Source of the DNA: Smallanthus sonchifolius
Taxonomy: Eukaryota > Streptophyta > Magnoliopsida > Asterales > Asteraceae
DNA: 64,000 bases
Direction: 5' to 3'
NCBI GenBank assembly: GCA_023525975.1
Contig: CM042043.1
Location: forward strand, 32,126,001-32,190,000
The position numbers and the translations under genes are program-made. How positions within the stretch are numbered: the first letter of the stretch is position 1; the number at the start of each line of letters is the position of its first letter. Shown piece by piece: positions 12,006-24,380 of this stretch. The notes under the pieces were generated by a model. The model made no database searches, had not been told where the DNA came from, and saw only the letters and a program-made list of their open reading frames with translations.

Positions 12006-13552
12006 GAGTTGAAGTCCACGACACGGTTTTCACCGAAAATAACTAACGTGTCACCCGAAGGGAGAGGTATACGAATGCACTTTTCGTAGAAAATAACCTC
12101 GGCATGGTGCTTGGATAACCAGTCCATGCCAATTATAATATCGAAGCTTCCCAATTGCATTGGAAGGAGATCAACGGGGAATTCATGACTATTAAGCTCG
12201 AGATTGCAGTCGCGGATAACAGAATTTATGGTAATAGATTTTCCGTTTGCTATCTCCACGGGATAAGAATTGTCAAGTTTCGTTCTTTTTTTAGTAAGTC
12301 GAGATTCAAAGGTAAGAGACACAAAACTCCTATCGGCACCGGTATCAAATAAAATGGATGCATAATGATTGTTTACGAGAAACGTACCGTTTATCACGTC
12401 GTTGTTTGCTTGAGCCTCATTAGCGTTTATGTTAAACGCTCGTCCTTGAGGACCACCTTGATGATGAAGTTTTGGGCATCGGTCACGGAAATGGTTTGGA
12501 TCTCCACATTCGTAACATGCCCGACCATTGAGAGGTGTCGGATAGATTGGGCGGTTGGCTGGAGCAGCTTGATGGACGGGAGGACGGGTACGGCAAGTAG
12601 TGACCACGTGTCCATATCGTCCGCAGCTTGAACACAATCGGCATGGTAGGTTGGCAGGATGATGGTACTTGCAGGTCTGGTATTGGGGACTCGGGCCCTG
12701 ATAAGTTTTCGGGTTTTGACCGAAAGGGGCCGCTTGAATAGCAGGCACAGCGGGAGTTACAGCTGCGAAGTTTTGACCCTTTTGTTTCTTGTTGCGGTTA
12801 GAAGACTCGGGTTTTACATATTTGACGGCCGCAAGAGTAGAAACAACCTTCTTGGAACCCTTTCTTGTTAAGGTTCCGGCTTTGACATGGTTGTCGGATA
12901 CTGTAGCAGATAGACGGATAGCAGCTTCAAGTGTAGGAGAATTGCTTCCTAGTACAGCATCTTGAATTTGCATAGGCAGGCCGCCTATGTATTTTTCAAT
13001 CCCCCGAGCAAGGGGAGTGATCATATGAGGCACCAGCAGACTTAACTCTTGAAACCGGGTGGTGTAGGCCAGATTATCCCCGTTGTCTTGGTCAAGATCC
13101 CAAAACTCAGCCTCGAGCTTCCTCATTTCATTCCGAGGACAGAATTCATCAGTCATGGCCTTCTTCAGATCATCCCATGATAAGGATGTAGCAACCTCAG
13201 CACCACGAGTGCGTTTCTCACCGTTCCACCAGGTGAGGGCTCTTTTTTGGAGTACACTTGAGGCATAACGAACCCGAAGATTATCGGGACAGTCACTGTT
13301 TAGGAATGTGCTTTCCATGCTTTCAAACCATTGCAGTAGGCCGGTAGCACCTTTAGTCCCGAAAAATTTTGTAGGATTGCACGAGTTAAAGTGCTTAAAC
13401 GTGCATTAGGGCGGGTTGGTACCACCGTTTCCTTGGATGTTGTGAGACCCATCACTGTTGTTATTGGCTTGGGTCATTTGCCCCACCAGCTGGGCAAGGA
13501 GAGTAGCAAGATCCGGGTTGGAAGTGCTAGAGTTTGCACGTCGAGGAGGCAT
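11990..13552 (-). pseudogene. E2 gag-protease with one premature stop
   Basis: The start is taken as the ATG at 13552 (MPPRRANSSTSN), the usual chromovirus gag opening. A TAA at 13406-13408 interrupts it. From 13318 on the frame is open for 442 codons: a capsid-like region (LTWWNGEKR, DEFCPRNEMRKLE), two CCHC zinc knuckles (CSSCGRYGHVVTTC and CYECGDPNHFRDRC) that bind RNA, then an aspartic protease with the active site LFDTGADRSF. It ends at the frame break before RT. Confidence 0.88.
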
Positions 13553-14452
13553 TCTAACACCATAAGAAAAGACAATGATATTTTAGATAAGATGGATATA
13601 TATGAGTTATAGTGGGAAATAATGTAAGCAGAAAAGCGGGATTCATCATGACGCGTGCCAGTGCATGTGTATTTATTCAAAGTTGATGGGGGAAACTAAG
13701 CCATCTATTCCGGATAGAACATGATGTTTATAGATCATTATTCGCGTAATAGGAATTGCCGGGACTTGCATGCATTACAAATCGTTACTACGTGTGCACC
13801 CGTAATAATGATTTGCTTTGCATGTTCGTCTAGTTCTTCCTATCTTGCTATAATGTCCCCAAATTTTGAGTTTAAGTTTGGATTGTATCCTTGCGAATAC
13901 ATTGACTTATCAACGTTAAATAATTCACCAAAACTTTCCAAGAGACATGCTTTAGCCTATAGGTAAACACTCACTTCAGGAATTCCCAGGAAAGCATACG
14001 GGTCCGTTTATTTGGATTTATGCGAAATGCTTTCCTAGACAGAAAACCCAATGTACAGGTGTCACCCTTCCATATTGCACGTGTCCTTTACTGGTTTCAA
14101 GAAATTAAGTCGTTGACGAGATTTTCAAGATTTTAATAGAATTGAGAGTCTATGAGTAATATATGTGTAGGAAATGTTGCAATTAATATGGATTAGGAAA
14201 GAGTATGGATAAGGATGGGTAGTGTATTTGTTTGCATAAGTTTGTTTGTCAAATATGTATGTAAAGTATGTATCATGTATCAAAGTCTTGTATGTATGTG
14301 TATAAGTCTCATGTACCAAAATTGGGGAAATTCAAAAAATACCTAACTACAAATAATTCACATAGCAGATAATCATTTAGCACGTAACACATAAAAGGGA
14401 GTCCTAGGGTTATAGTGTAGGTCATTGTGTCTAATAACCTAATTCCCTATAA
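13553..14452 (-). other. E2 leader between PBS and gag
   Basis: About 900 bp of AT-rich untranslated sequence with no long ORF. Unlike E4, which has a 216-codon ORF in the same position, E2 shows none. Confidence 0.7.
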
Positions 14453-14470
14453 CCATGGCTCTGATACCAA
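14453..14470 (-). other. Primer binding site of E2 (initiator Met tRNA type)
   Basis: Read on the minus strand: TTGGTATCAGAGCCATGG, two bases after the LTR end TGTGACA. It is complementary to the 3' end of initiator tRNA-Met, which primes minus-strand DNA synthesis. Confidence 0.9.
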
Positions 14471-15414
14471 TCTGTCACACCCCGACCGATGGCGGAATCA
14501 TCGAGGCGGACAATGGAATGATTGTTCATAAGCACATGATGACTAAAATGTTGCATAATTCATTAGTTAAATTTAAAGACAACATAGATCCAAATACAAT
14601 ACATTACAAATAACCTAGTCTAGTTCAAAACATTGATTTATTTAACTAGGTCCATAGTTCTTAAGTGGAGAAATCTTCGGCAAGTAGTCACATATCCAAA
14701 CCTGAAACATCATGTAAATCAAGTGTCAACTAAAAAGTTGGTGAGTACATAGGTTTAGTAATTCCGGTAAATAGTAGTTGTAACTCATTTTGCAACTCAT
14801 CGTTTATCTTGTTAAACATAGTATATATGATGTATCATTTATTTAATCACAATTCAAACCGAGTTTGACGCGCTTGAACAGAGCACAACAGCTAAGTCCG
14901 GTATGTTTGAATATAGTTACCCACTATATCCGATATGTTTGAATATAACACGCGGTTATATCCGAGTATGCAGTAATAAACACCCTAACTGGGTGGGTTG
15001 GTCAGGCACAATAGATCTATCAATATTACAGTTGGTTGTCTTGTGTTTAAATGTATGTACATCCAAAGAATAAGCATATAGTCTCATGTATAACACGTAT
15101 AAACAATGTGAGTAGCATGTATAATGTTTCACCCCAAAACGTATAAAAATGTAAAATAGGGGCTATGTAACTCACCTTGCAAGCGGGTATTTTCCATGCG
15201 TGTAGGTGATAAAGATGTTGGAGTCTAAGCACGTTGGAACCCTATGTAGATAAATGGGTATTATTGTATGTTTACATGTGCGTATTAGTATTTAATTGTG
15301 TACAGGTTTATAATAACATTTCTTAGTGTTATTTGCATAAAAGTTGGTCCAGATTTACTTGAAATTACTAATTTGATCGAAACTGTTACAGTTGTGACAG
15401 GTATCGAAACTGTG

Positions 15415-15670
15415 TTCAATCGAAACTACTAGTTTCGATTGACCATTTACAAGTGATACACAGAACTATCGAAACAACCATTTATCGAAACTACTAGTTT
15501 CGATTGATCATTTATAAGTGATACTCAGGCTGTCGAAACTACCATCTATCGAAACTACTAGTTTCAATTGATCATTTATAAGTGATACACAGGCTGTCGA
15601 AACTACCATCTATCGAACCTACTAGTTTCGATTGACCATTTATTCAATCGAAACTAAGTAGTTTCGATGG
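15415..15670. repeat. Hairpin repeat array in the 5' LTR of E2
   Basis: Counterpart of 7650-7915. The first two units keep the perfect 10-1-10 palindrome. The third (TAGTTTCAATT) and fourth (ATCGAACCTA) carry one change each in an arm. Confidence 0.85.
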
Positions 15671-16707
15671 CCCAGACTTTAGAAAATAGAACAGTAATTT
15701 TTCAGAACAATAGTTTGTCCGGTAATCGATGGTTTGGAGTCGTGACTTCGATTGGTTCAGCTTGCCTTATGATAACAGAAGGTAAAGAAACGAAGTTGAG
15801 GATTCTTACGTGGCCGCAAAGGGGCTGGACGGCAGAGTCTTAAATCCGAGAATGTCCAGAATGAGAGTCGAGCTTCTGGGTGGGATTAGCCTCTACAACC
15901 TTGGTCACAGCTTCACACAGAGATGGCGATTGTAATGGTGCCTTCAATTTGGAGTGAGATTAGGTGGAGGAGGGGCAGCGAGCTCGTGCAGGTGCGGTAA
16001 TGGCTTTTTATAGCCGAGTTCGTTTCTTATGACAGAGAGTGCAATTGGGCACGTCCCGACACTCATCAGGACGAGACGAAGCTAACGAGCTACTAAATAC
16101 GCGTGGAGGTTGACTGTCGGGGCCGAATTTGTGGCGTGGGGTTTCGGCCACAAACACGATCGAACTTTCTGTATGTCGGGGAGACCAATTGGTCGGGGGC
16201 TATTGATCGCGTGGGGACGACGAGGTCAGGGAGACCAAATTCGGCTGTCGAGGTGCAGGGAACAGGCGTGTCGAGGAGTCGCCGGAGAAAAGCTCGGACC
16301 GTCGGACAACGAAGGGGGGTGACCGGAAAGTCGAATAGAGATTTGGCAGGAATGGTCCCTGAAGTTTGTTTTTGTATTAAAATAGTCCCTGAGATAATTA
16401 CGGATGAGTCCTTGTAGTTTTATTTGTACAGAAATAGTCCCTCAACTGATTTTAGCTTAAAACCTTTTAGTTTGAAAAGTTTCAAAACAACTCCTTAACT
16501 TTTATAAAAATAATTAATTTAATTTCTTTTAATTTTTAAATATATCTTATAAACTTATATTATTATTATAAATATATTTTTATAAAAGTTAATTATTATT
16601 TAGATAGATTATCATATTTATGTTATGAACCTTTTAAATTTAGATTTATATAAAATTTTATTTAAGTTTAAAACTTATAAAATTTTGATTATTTTAAATC
16701 CATAAAA

Positions 16708-16733
16708 TAATATATATATATATATATATATAT
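16708..16733. repeat. TA microsatellite in E2 LTR
   Basis: Run of alternating T and A, expanded compared with the matching place in the other LTR near 8950. Confidence 0.9.
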
Positions 16734-16822
16734 TGTAAACAAAAACACTTGCATTTCATTTAATAGAAAATGATTATATGATATATATTACAAATGCGTG
16801 AATAAAAATCCGAAATGTCATA

Positions 16823-17711
16823 TGGATAGTTTTATGTGTTTTATCATGTATATAGAGTCGGTTTTACGTTGGTATTTGTAATTGAGTTTCTTCGCGGTAC
16901 GCGAGGAAGTTGAAAAAGGGGCGCGACTAAATTGTTCTTCACGCCACGCGAAGAACTGAGTGCGGATGTTCGCGGTACGCGAAGAGCCCCCGAATCAGGA
17001 AAAAGCCCTAATTCTAATTAAAAGAGATTGCAGCCCCCATTCCGACCTATCTTTTCTTCTAGCCATTTTCAGAGCCAAGAGGGGCGATTTTGAGAGGAAA
17101 GAGCAGTTCCAGATCAAGTATTGAAGCTATGCTTGTGTGCCTGGCAAGCATGCGTGGCTAAGCTGCATGTGGCTTCCTCCCGACGGATGGATCGTTTAGG
17201 TTTCTTGTTTTTATCGGTTGTTTGTATGTTTGGATCTTGTTAGTTTCTAACAATAACATGATAGATTGATGTATGAGTTGATTGGTACAATTTATTTGAA
17301 TACCTTGAGCTTGCTTGCTTTACAACTGTGTTCGGTTGATGATAAAACTTTGTAGCAAGGTTGAGTGACTAAACTAAGTAACTTGGTGTTTATAAATTGA
17401 GTATTTGAATTGTACTAGATGTGACGAGCTTGTCGTATAGGTTGCTGACAACAACTTATCTTCAATGACTATTTCAACTTATTTACCAACACTATGTCTA
17501 TGTTGTGTCCATTGAATGACTGAGTATTGCATAAGTCTAGAACCTGAAGTTTAGGAAGGAGTTACATCTTTATTTGATCTGTGTTTTCATTTTAATTTAT
17601 CAAACTAAGCAATTGAACTATACATTGATTCCTCGTGGATACGATACTTTTTTTACCCTTACTAGTTAAGTGTTTAAGGATTGTTTTTTACCGACCAAAC
17701 GACATCGATTA
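16823..17711 (+). repeat. 5' LTR of element A, remaining part
   Basis: It resumes the LTR cut at 6734 (GGATAGTTTTATG) and ends GACATCGATTA just before the PBS. It matches 25692-26479 plus 40858-41097, but lacks about 140 bp found in that copy after TTTGTA. It holds the palindromic CTTCGCG/CGCGAAG motifs near 16890-16990. Confidence 0.85.
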
Positions 17712-17714
17712 AAA

Positions 17715-17732
17715 TGGCGTCGTTGTCGGGGA
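17715..17732 (+). other. Primer binding site of element A (Athila type)
   Basis: TGGCGTCGTTGTCGGGGA, a slightly changed form of the TGGCGCCGTTGCCGGGG site used by Athila-like elements. Confidence 0.85.
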
Positions 17733-17862
17733 ATCGGTGCGCTTAGTCTAGTTGCTTTAGTTTATTGTCTTTAGTTGATTTTGATTCTTAACAAAACCTC
17801 AAAAAGATTTTCTTTACTTCTGTTTTTATTTTATTTATTTCTTTGTTCAGAACTACTCGGTT

Positions 17863-19311
17863 GTGCTACTTGTGCAACTTGACATGGACAGGAACTATCA
17901 TGATGACCAATATTACTATGAGCCGTGCAACAACTGTGGCATCATTGCCCACTGGGTAAAAGATTGCCCTGAATACAATCAGTATGGTGGTGGTCCTGAA
18001 TACCCAAGCTATCAGGAAGAATACTACCAAGACTACCATCCAAGCAAGCCACCTGATCAAGACAACTATTAGTCTGAACTGGATGCCATCCGTTTAGATA
18101 TGATGGAGCTGGCAAAAGTGGTCCATGAAGTGGTGCAACAACAAGAGAACTAGGAAAAAGCTCATCAAGCCCACTTAACTGAGATTGTTAGAAGCATCAT
18201 CAAAGAAGTAGGTAAGCCTTGATGTGCACATCAGTACTCCAATTCTAAAACCACTAACAGTGCACACCTCAATGTTGTAAGTTTCAATTCCTCATTTGAA
18301 TATCCTGCTCGTGAACCAACTCCACCACCTGTTGTAGAGAGAGTGGTGGAGTACAGTGAATCTGAGTCTGACCTTAATCAGGAGTTTATTTCACAAAACA
18401 ATTTGAAAACTGAAGATGTGAATAAACCTGTAAAGATCCCGTTTCCAAATGCTATAATCAAACAATTTTCAAAAGAAAAAGATCCAACACGGGATGAACG
18501 ATGGGAAAAGTTTGAAAAGCGTAAAATTAACTCACTATTTTTAAACACGCTTAAACAAGATCCTGATAATGTTGAATGTTTGAAAGGTTTGAGTGCCCGT
18601 AAACGACGGCACAAATGCCCCGAACAGGTAAAGCTAAGTGCTCTGTGAATGCCGTGTTCACGGGTACCCTTCCCCCCGAAACTCCAAGATCCAGGGGCAC
18701 CTATTATTTCTATACAAATAGTTGAAATTGAACTGGATATAGCATTGCTAGATCTTGGAGCATCTATTAGTATAATACCTGGGAGTTTGTATGATCAGCA
18801 TAATTTTCGTCCATTACAGAGAGTTGACACCACTGTGGTGTTGGCTGATCACACTCCCACACATCCTCGGGGGATTGTAAAGGATGTGATTATGAAGGTA
18901 AAGGAGTTTTACTACCCAGTGGATTTCTTGGTGTTGGACTGTGTCAAGAACACAGAACCAACAATTATTTTGGGTAGACCGTTCTTGGCCACTGCACAAG
19001 CAGATATTAACTGTGCTGAGGGAACGGTAAGGATGAGGTTTGGGGCTCAGAAAATGAGTCTTAAAATATTCTCTAACTTACCAGCCCCGAAAGCTAACAA
19101 ATGTGGGTCACCTGAAAAGGTGAATCACATAGTCGATAATGTTTATGTTGTGTTTGATAGGTTAACTGAGCAGAAGGATGGAGAGACTCCGGAGAAAGGG
19201 AAGAAACGGGTCAGAAAGAGAAGTCAGAAAGGGAAGAAACCGCAAGTTCCGGATGCAGAACGGGAACTCTTTGCTTTGTTTATGCAAGCATGGAGGAAAT
19301 TCGATAAGTAA
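17863..19311 (+). pseudogene. Element A gag (C-terminal) and aspartic protease, broken
   Basis: The first part encodes a CCHC zinc knuckle (CNNCGIIAHWVKDC, about 17926-17967) in a Tyr/Pro-rich context and is stopped by TAG at 18070-18072, with further stops to 18220. From 18343 a charged region leads to TGA at 18646-18648, then 220 codons of retropepsin follow: active site LLDLGASISII near 18745, FYYPVDFLVLD and TIILGRPFLATA, ending in a Lys/Arg-rich tail. Asp-Leu-Gly-Ala instead of Asp-Thr-Gly-Ala is normal in this group. No RT follows. Most of the capsid region is also missing, so this is a gag-pro relic. Confidence 0.85.
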
Positions 19312-20960
19312 AGGAACTTAAGTGTGGGGAAGGAGGATTGCAAGCACCCCACCCGACCACCATGACCCAAGTAAGGTACATTGCGTCTGGCTGAAGACGT
19401 TAAACTTAGCACTCTTAGGAGGTAGCCTAAGGGATGTTTTAATTTCTTATCTAGTTAAATGAACTTTGCGGGTGTGTTCAATAGAAACCCTCACGGGTCT
19501 AAACTTGTCCACTCGGACTACCGAGGGGTTTAAAGGCTTGATGCATACGCTAAATGCATCCGTGATTCCTACGAAAGTGAGTTAGGTTTTATCCTTGTTT
19601 TATGTGTTTTTGTGTGTGAACCGGCCAAGTGTGGGGAAGTCACATGGGTAATCATGCACGTGGGGTGCAAGAGAGAGTGTGTGCGAGTATCTGGAGGATT
19701 TGAATGAAAATTGGATTTTTGAGTTGAAAAATTTTTTCTAAGTAAAATGGCCAAAACTTTCTGTCAACGGAAGGTCTTCGCGGTACGCGAAGAACCTTCC
19801 TCCAAAGTTCGCGACACGCAAAAGATCAAAGTCAGGCCGGGTCAATTCTTCAATCCTAGCGGTACGCGAAGATTCTCTCCCAGGTCTTCGCGGTACGCGA
19901 AGACCCCTGTAAACCCTAATTTTTATTTTTCTTTATTTTTTATTCGTTGAGTCGTGTTCAGTCCGTCAAGTATTTTTATTTTCTTTGAGTCATTATATTG
20001 AGTCGATATGATGCTTGTGGGTTGTTTCGAGCTTATTTTTACAGGTTTTGATTGATCCACCCGTACTAAATCTCCATTCGGGTGGTGATTTCCGACTTTT
20101 GAACATTCTCGTGTACACTGCAGCCCGCTTGTATCCGTGGAGCACGATCGCGAATGAAATGCTATACGATCGTCTTCCCAGCTAAGTTTTAATTTTTGTA
20201 TGTTATTTTCGTTTTTGAGTCACTCTTCCTACATTGAGGACAATGTCGAGTTTAAGTGTGGGGATGGAAGACCTTATCCAGGTCTAGTTGAGTCTTTTGT
20301 TTTTGAGATTTGAGTCATATAAAAAAATCATAAAAATTTAAATTTTTAAAAAATGTCTTTGGATCAGAATTTGGGCAGTTACATGGGAAATGATAGGTAC
20401 AATTGGAATTATGCTTGTGTGTGATTAAATTGAATAATAAATAGAAAGCGTGTCTGATTTGGTAGGCCCAGCCGATCTAAAGAGCTTAAATATCCTGAAT
20501 GTGTATCTAGGTTTAATTGATAATTAATTCAGGATGTCTTGTGGGTTCTCATCTTAGGGGTGTCGGCAAGGTCGAAACTATAAATATAGGGTGATAGATA
20601 CCACTATAAGCAAAAATTTATAAGTTTTTAAATTTATTTGGCACATCACTTTCTTTTTATTAAAATAATCCGAAAGTTGATGGCGCCCACATCCATTATC
20701 CATCTTGCATGAGATTAATTAAAATTGAAAGCTTTAGTTCAGCCTACGTGTTACCCTCCGGGATAGTGACTTGGTTGATACACCCATGGGGGGGGGACTT
20801 AAGAGATCAAAAATGGGATGAATAAGATAGGTTTATGAGTTTCCCTTTGGGATGGCGACTTGAAGGTTACACCACTATTCCGAACCTTATCAATATCATT
20901 GCGTGCAAACCAAAACCTACGTGTTACCCCTCGGGATGGTGACTTGACGAATATGCCACT
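19312..20960 (+). other. Element A 3' non-coding region
   Basis: No ORF of note. It has phrases typical of Athila 3' regions: AAGTGTGGGGAAGG after the stop and again (AAGTGTGGGGATGG, 20250), and ACATTGAGGACAATGTCGAG. The motif CTTCGCGGTACGCGAAG occurs at about 19778 and 19885, with degenerate relatives between. A phrase like CCTACGTGTTACCCC(T)CGGGAT occurs near 20737 and 20917, with a weaker form near 20840. The right edge, where element B starts, is approximate. Confidence 0.6.
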
Positions 20961-21193
20961 GGGTAAGGTTTCTTCATATAAGTGTTAATCAAAGCACAAA
21001 ACTCGTTCCAACGATAAAAACCAATGCAAAACATACCTGGAACTTCGTTCCTAATGATTTCCCGTGCCAAAACGAGCTCGAATTTCTGCAAGACACGACA
21101 CACACAAAACACAGTACCGAAAAACACATAAAAAGACATGGACTCGAATCAAAGAAGCTTACAAACTCTACATCCCGGACACTTGCCCGAGAC

Positions 21194-22822
21194 TCAAACA
21201 AACCTATCAGGGGGCTTTTCCTTGATCCTAACCGGTACCGCCTTCATCCTACGCGGTCTCCCAGATGTCCATAACTTCAATACCTTATCACTCCTAGCAA
21301 CCACTGAACTCATATTAAATTTTGCACACAAATCCTTCCACCACAGCTTTAATCTACCCGATCCGAACATAATATGACACATATAACCTAGCAAGTTATC
21401 ACCCTTAAACATCCCCATACTTGGGGTTTGCACCATCCTAAAATCAAAAGATTCTATCAAAGTACGGGTTTTCTTACGGGGTGGCCTAGACCTAGGGGTA
21501 TTGGAACTAGGGGTTGGGTCAACACTCACCCTCTCAGTATGCACGACGGTGATGAGTAGCGGTTCAGGAATAGGATTAACTATGGATATGATCTCTAAAC
21601 CTCCACCGGGATCAGCGGGATCCTCAACACTCTCATCTAACTTCCCCACACTTGGGGTTTTGCCTATGATCTCATCTAACACTGCCATCATCTTCAGCAG
21701 ATCATCAGGCACATCACCGTCGTATTCATCCGGCTCTTCTAATAACTTCTCCAAATCTACCGCCCAATCAGATGGTACTTCTAAATTCGTGGCGGGCTCC
21801 CCTACTTCTATCTCCGAATCAGAGTCCTGATGATAATCCATGAAGGCATCAAGCATGCACACGGAGTGGCTATGCTCGCCAACATCCTCCACAGAATTTG
21901 TGGCATCAAATATAACCGACTCATCCCCCACACGAAGTGTGAGTTTCCCGTCAAAGACATCGATTAATGCCTAGGCGGTGTGTAAGAATGGGCGCCCAAG
22001 GATGAGTGGGACTCTGTCATCCACATCCATGTCTAGAATAACAAAATCCACGGGGAAGACAAATTTGCCTACTTTCACTAGAAGATTCTCCACAATTCCC
22101 TGTGGATACTTGACTGAATGGTCAGCCAAGGATATGCTCATGCGCGTTGGCTGTGGTTCACCATGGTCTAGCTATTTATAAAGAGAATATGGCATCAGAT
22201 TGATGCTAGCACCTAGATCGGCCAACGCGTGGTGCAAAGGCAAACTGCCTAGGAGACATGGGATCGTGAAGCGACCCGAATCTTCCAGTTTCTCTGGCAA
22301 CTTATTCTGCACCACTGCAGAGCATTGCTCACTGAGTGAGACTTTAGAGACCTCCTCGACCTTCTTCTTGTTGGAAAGAAGATCTTTTAGGAACTTGCCA
22401 TACTTTGGCATGCTCTGGAGGGTCTCAATGAGCGGGAGACTGACCTTGAGTTGTTTAAACCTGTCAAGGAAGTGACCGTGTTCCCTAGCTTGTTTATGTG
22501 GCATCAAGCTCTCTGGGTAGGGAACACGACTCAAGTAAATCTCGGGGGGTCTTCGTCTCCGCCCCTTCTTCTTCTCCTCTGCCTTCGTGGCATGTATCAC
22601 AACTACTCTCTCCTTGTCCACCTGCTCCTCGATCATCTTAGCATCGATCTCAGCAAATCGAGCCCTCCAGTCAATCTTCTTGACCTCCTCAGGTGACGGA
22701 ATACTGTACGCACTGGATTGGGGGTCATCCTCAGCAACCTCTTTCTCCCCCACACTCCTAACTGACACGGCCATCACTGAAGCGTTGGAGCTTGAAGATG
22801 GACCTCCCTGTCGATCCTTCAA
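21194..22822 (-). pseudogene. Element B protease and adjoining gag-pol region
   Basis: A Lys-rich stretch leads to the protease segment GRFTIPCLLG and the active site LADLGASINLMPYS (about 22190-22230). TAG codons at 22172-22174 and 21971-21973 interrupt it; between them VFPVDFVILD and PLILGRPFLHTA are readable. From 21931 a 245-codon acidic frame continues with KTPSVGKLDE and ends in a basic tail at 21194. This last part is Athila-type sequence between protease and RT. No RT motif follows. Confidence 0.82.
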
Positions 22823-23044
22823 ACTCTTAGCGATGTGCTCAACCGTACATTTCAGATCATGGAATGCCGACTATTGATTCTTTAATAGAGCGTCGTGGCT
22901 ATCCAATCTCTGCCTAGCGTCCCTGTCCTGCTGGACTAAGTGGGCAAACAGATGTGTCTGAGTCTCAAGCATCTCCTTTATCGTAGTCGTGTCGACACTG
23001 CTTCCGATGCTAGGTCCCGTATCTCCTCCTCCATTCTGCTGCTG

Positions 23045-23890
23045 CTAACGACCGTTAAACCCCGGTGGGTTGTTTCCAGATCTCCATCCCGAGCCAAAAG
23101 AATTATAGTTGTACCCTCGGTTCTGGTATTGGTTGCCAGCAAAACTCACCTGCTCTTGATTATTTACCGGGAAATCACGGGTGTCGTGGCCTCCCCTGCA
23201 CACTTGACACCGCTGAGCACTGAGCTTCAGCTCCTTAATCTCGTTAGCCATTGAGGCGAGTGCAGCAGCCACGCTAGAATCAGGAGTGACCTGATGCACA
23301 CATCTCGAGGCTGAGGTGGATGATCTAGCACTAGGAATGGAAGTCCTAGTAGATGGATACAGTTGTTCGGCTTGAGCGAAGCTCTAGAACATCTCCTCGC
23401 ACTCAGCTGGCTTGAGTCTCTCCATGATATGGCCTCCCGCAGCTGTATTGAACATTTGCTGCTTCTCGAAGGTGAGACCATTGTAGAATTTCTCCACTAT
23501 CGCCCAGTCTGACAGACCATGCTGGGTACATCGGCTCAACATCGTGTTAAACCGCTCCCAGGCCATGTGATAAGGCTCATCGGGATCCATCCGGAAGGAG
23601 TGGATTTGATCCCTGAGGCGAGCGGCCTCGGAAGGTGGATATTATTTCTTGTAAAACTTGGCTTGAAGATCCTCCCAGGTGGTGATAGAATTGTCAGGAA
23701 GGGTGTCAATCCAAGTAGATGCACGCCCATAGAGCGAGAATGGAAATAAACGTAAGTAGATAGCGTCCTCAGATACACCCATTATATTAAAGGTATCACA
23801 TATGCGGACAAAAAGGGACAGTTGTCTGGGTGCATCTTCATCCTCAGGGCCATGGAATTGAGTAGCATGAGAGATCGTACTCATGAAATG
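23045..23890 (-). pseudogene. Element B gag (capsid and zinc knuckle), broken
   Basis: The retrotransposon gag domain is clear: LSLFVRICDTFNIMGVSEDA, LFPFSLYGRASTWIDTLP and ITTWEDLQAKFYKK (23884-23642), where a stop follows. The frame goes on in 23590-23384 (DPDEPYHMAWERFNTMLSRC, ending in a stop) and 23299-23045. The zinc knuckle reads CQVCRGGHDTRDF, so the last Cys has become Phe. RNA packaging by this protein would be impaired. Confidence 0.85.
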
Positions 23891-24356
23891 TGACAGGATC
23901 TATCAAGAATTGACATTTGGAAAGGATGGGCGGGTGATCGAAGATCTCGCCCAAGTGACTGGCCCTCTGGCCCTCTGGTGCACGGTACGTCTCGCTGGTG
24001 GACCAGCGTCACCCATGGTAGAAAATGGAATGGGGCTAGTAGAGCGTACCTAGTTTTCGCACAATGCTTTCAAACGCTCCCGAAAGTCACGGGTGCGCTC
24101 GTGTAGCTCTCGTTCAGGCTCTAGGAAAGCTGAATAAGGTGGTGACCCCTGTGAACGAGTATTGTGCATAAACAAAAAGACTCAAAGATAGTAACAAACA
24201 AATACTCAAAAAAGGAAGGACACGATCCTATATTAGACACACAGATATGACACACAAGTAGCACGTAGGACAAGCACACGAAACAGACTCAAAGAAAACA
24301 AATAAACCACAAGTCAAATGAAGAACTAATCAGAGTTAATATTCTATTGCCAAGTG

Positions 24357-24374
24357 TCCCCAGCAACGGCGCCA
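24357..24374 (-). other. Primer binding site of element B (Athila type)
   Basis: On the minus strand: TGGCGCCGTTGCTGGGGA, six bases after the LTR end GACGACATCA. It has one change from the common Athila site. Confidence 0.88.
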
Positions 24375-24380
24375 AAAATT

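Larger units (their letters stand above)
6735..16822 (-). mobile_element. Chromodomain Ty3/gypsy element E2 (Tekay-like), 10.1 kb, nearly complete
   Basis: Two long direct LTRs (6735-9051 and 14473-16822) flank a minus-strand gag-pol. The PBS lies at 14453-14470 and a polypurine stretch (TAGGGAGA on the minus strand) at about 9052-9062. The LTR ends are TGTCACACCCCG and AAATGTCACA on the plus strand. The coding part has a premature stop in gag, a frame break at the protease/RT border and one stop before RNase H, so it is close to intact but not functional. It lies in the 5' LTR of element A. A clear 5-bp target duplication is not seen: the right end reads TGTCATATGG, so a small change happened there. 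The order RT-RNase H-integrase with a chromodomain-like tail marks the chromovirus branch. Confidence 0.88.
14473..16822 (-). repeat. 5' LTR of E2 (2350 bp)
   Basis: It is a near copy of 6735-9051. Differences seen: an extra 29 nt at 15075-15103, a longer TA run at 16708-16733, and scattered substitutions. Two of the four palindromes in its hairpin array (15415-15670) have lost perfect symmetry through point changes. The end reads TGTCATA rather than TGTCACA. Confidence 0.88.

Noticed and set aside
16822..16830. Target-site duplication of E2
   Set aside because: Left flank GTTTT and right flank TGGAT do not match. I could not call one; a small deletion at the right end is likely.
21501..21830. 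109-codon Ser/Thr-rich plus-strand ORF
   Set aside because: Shadow of the acidic minus-strand frame of element B.
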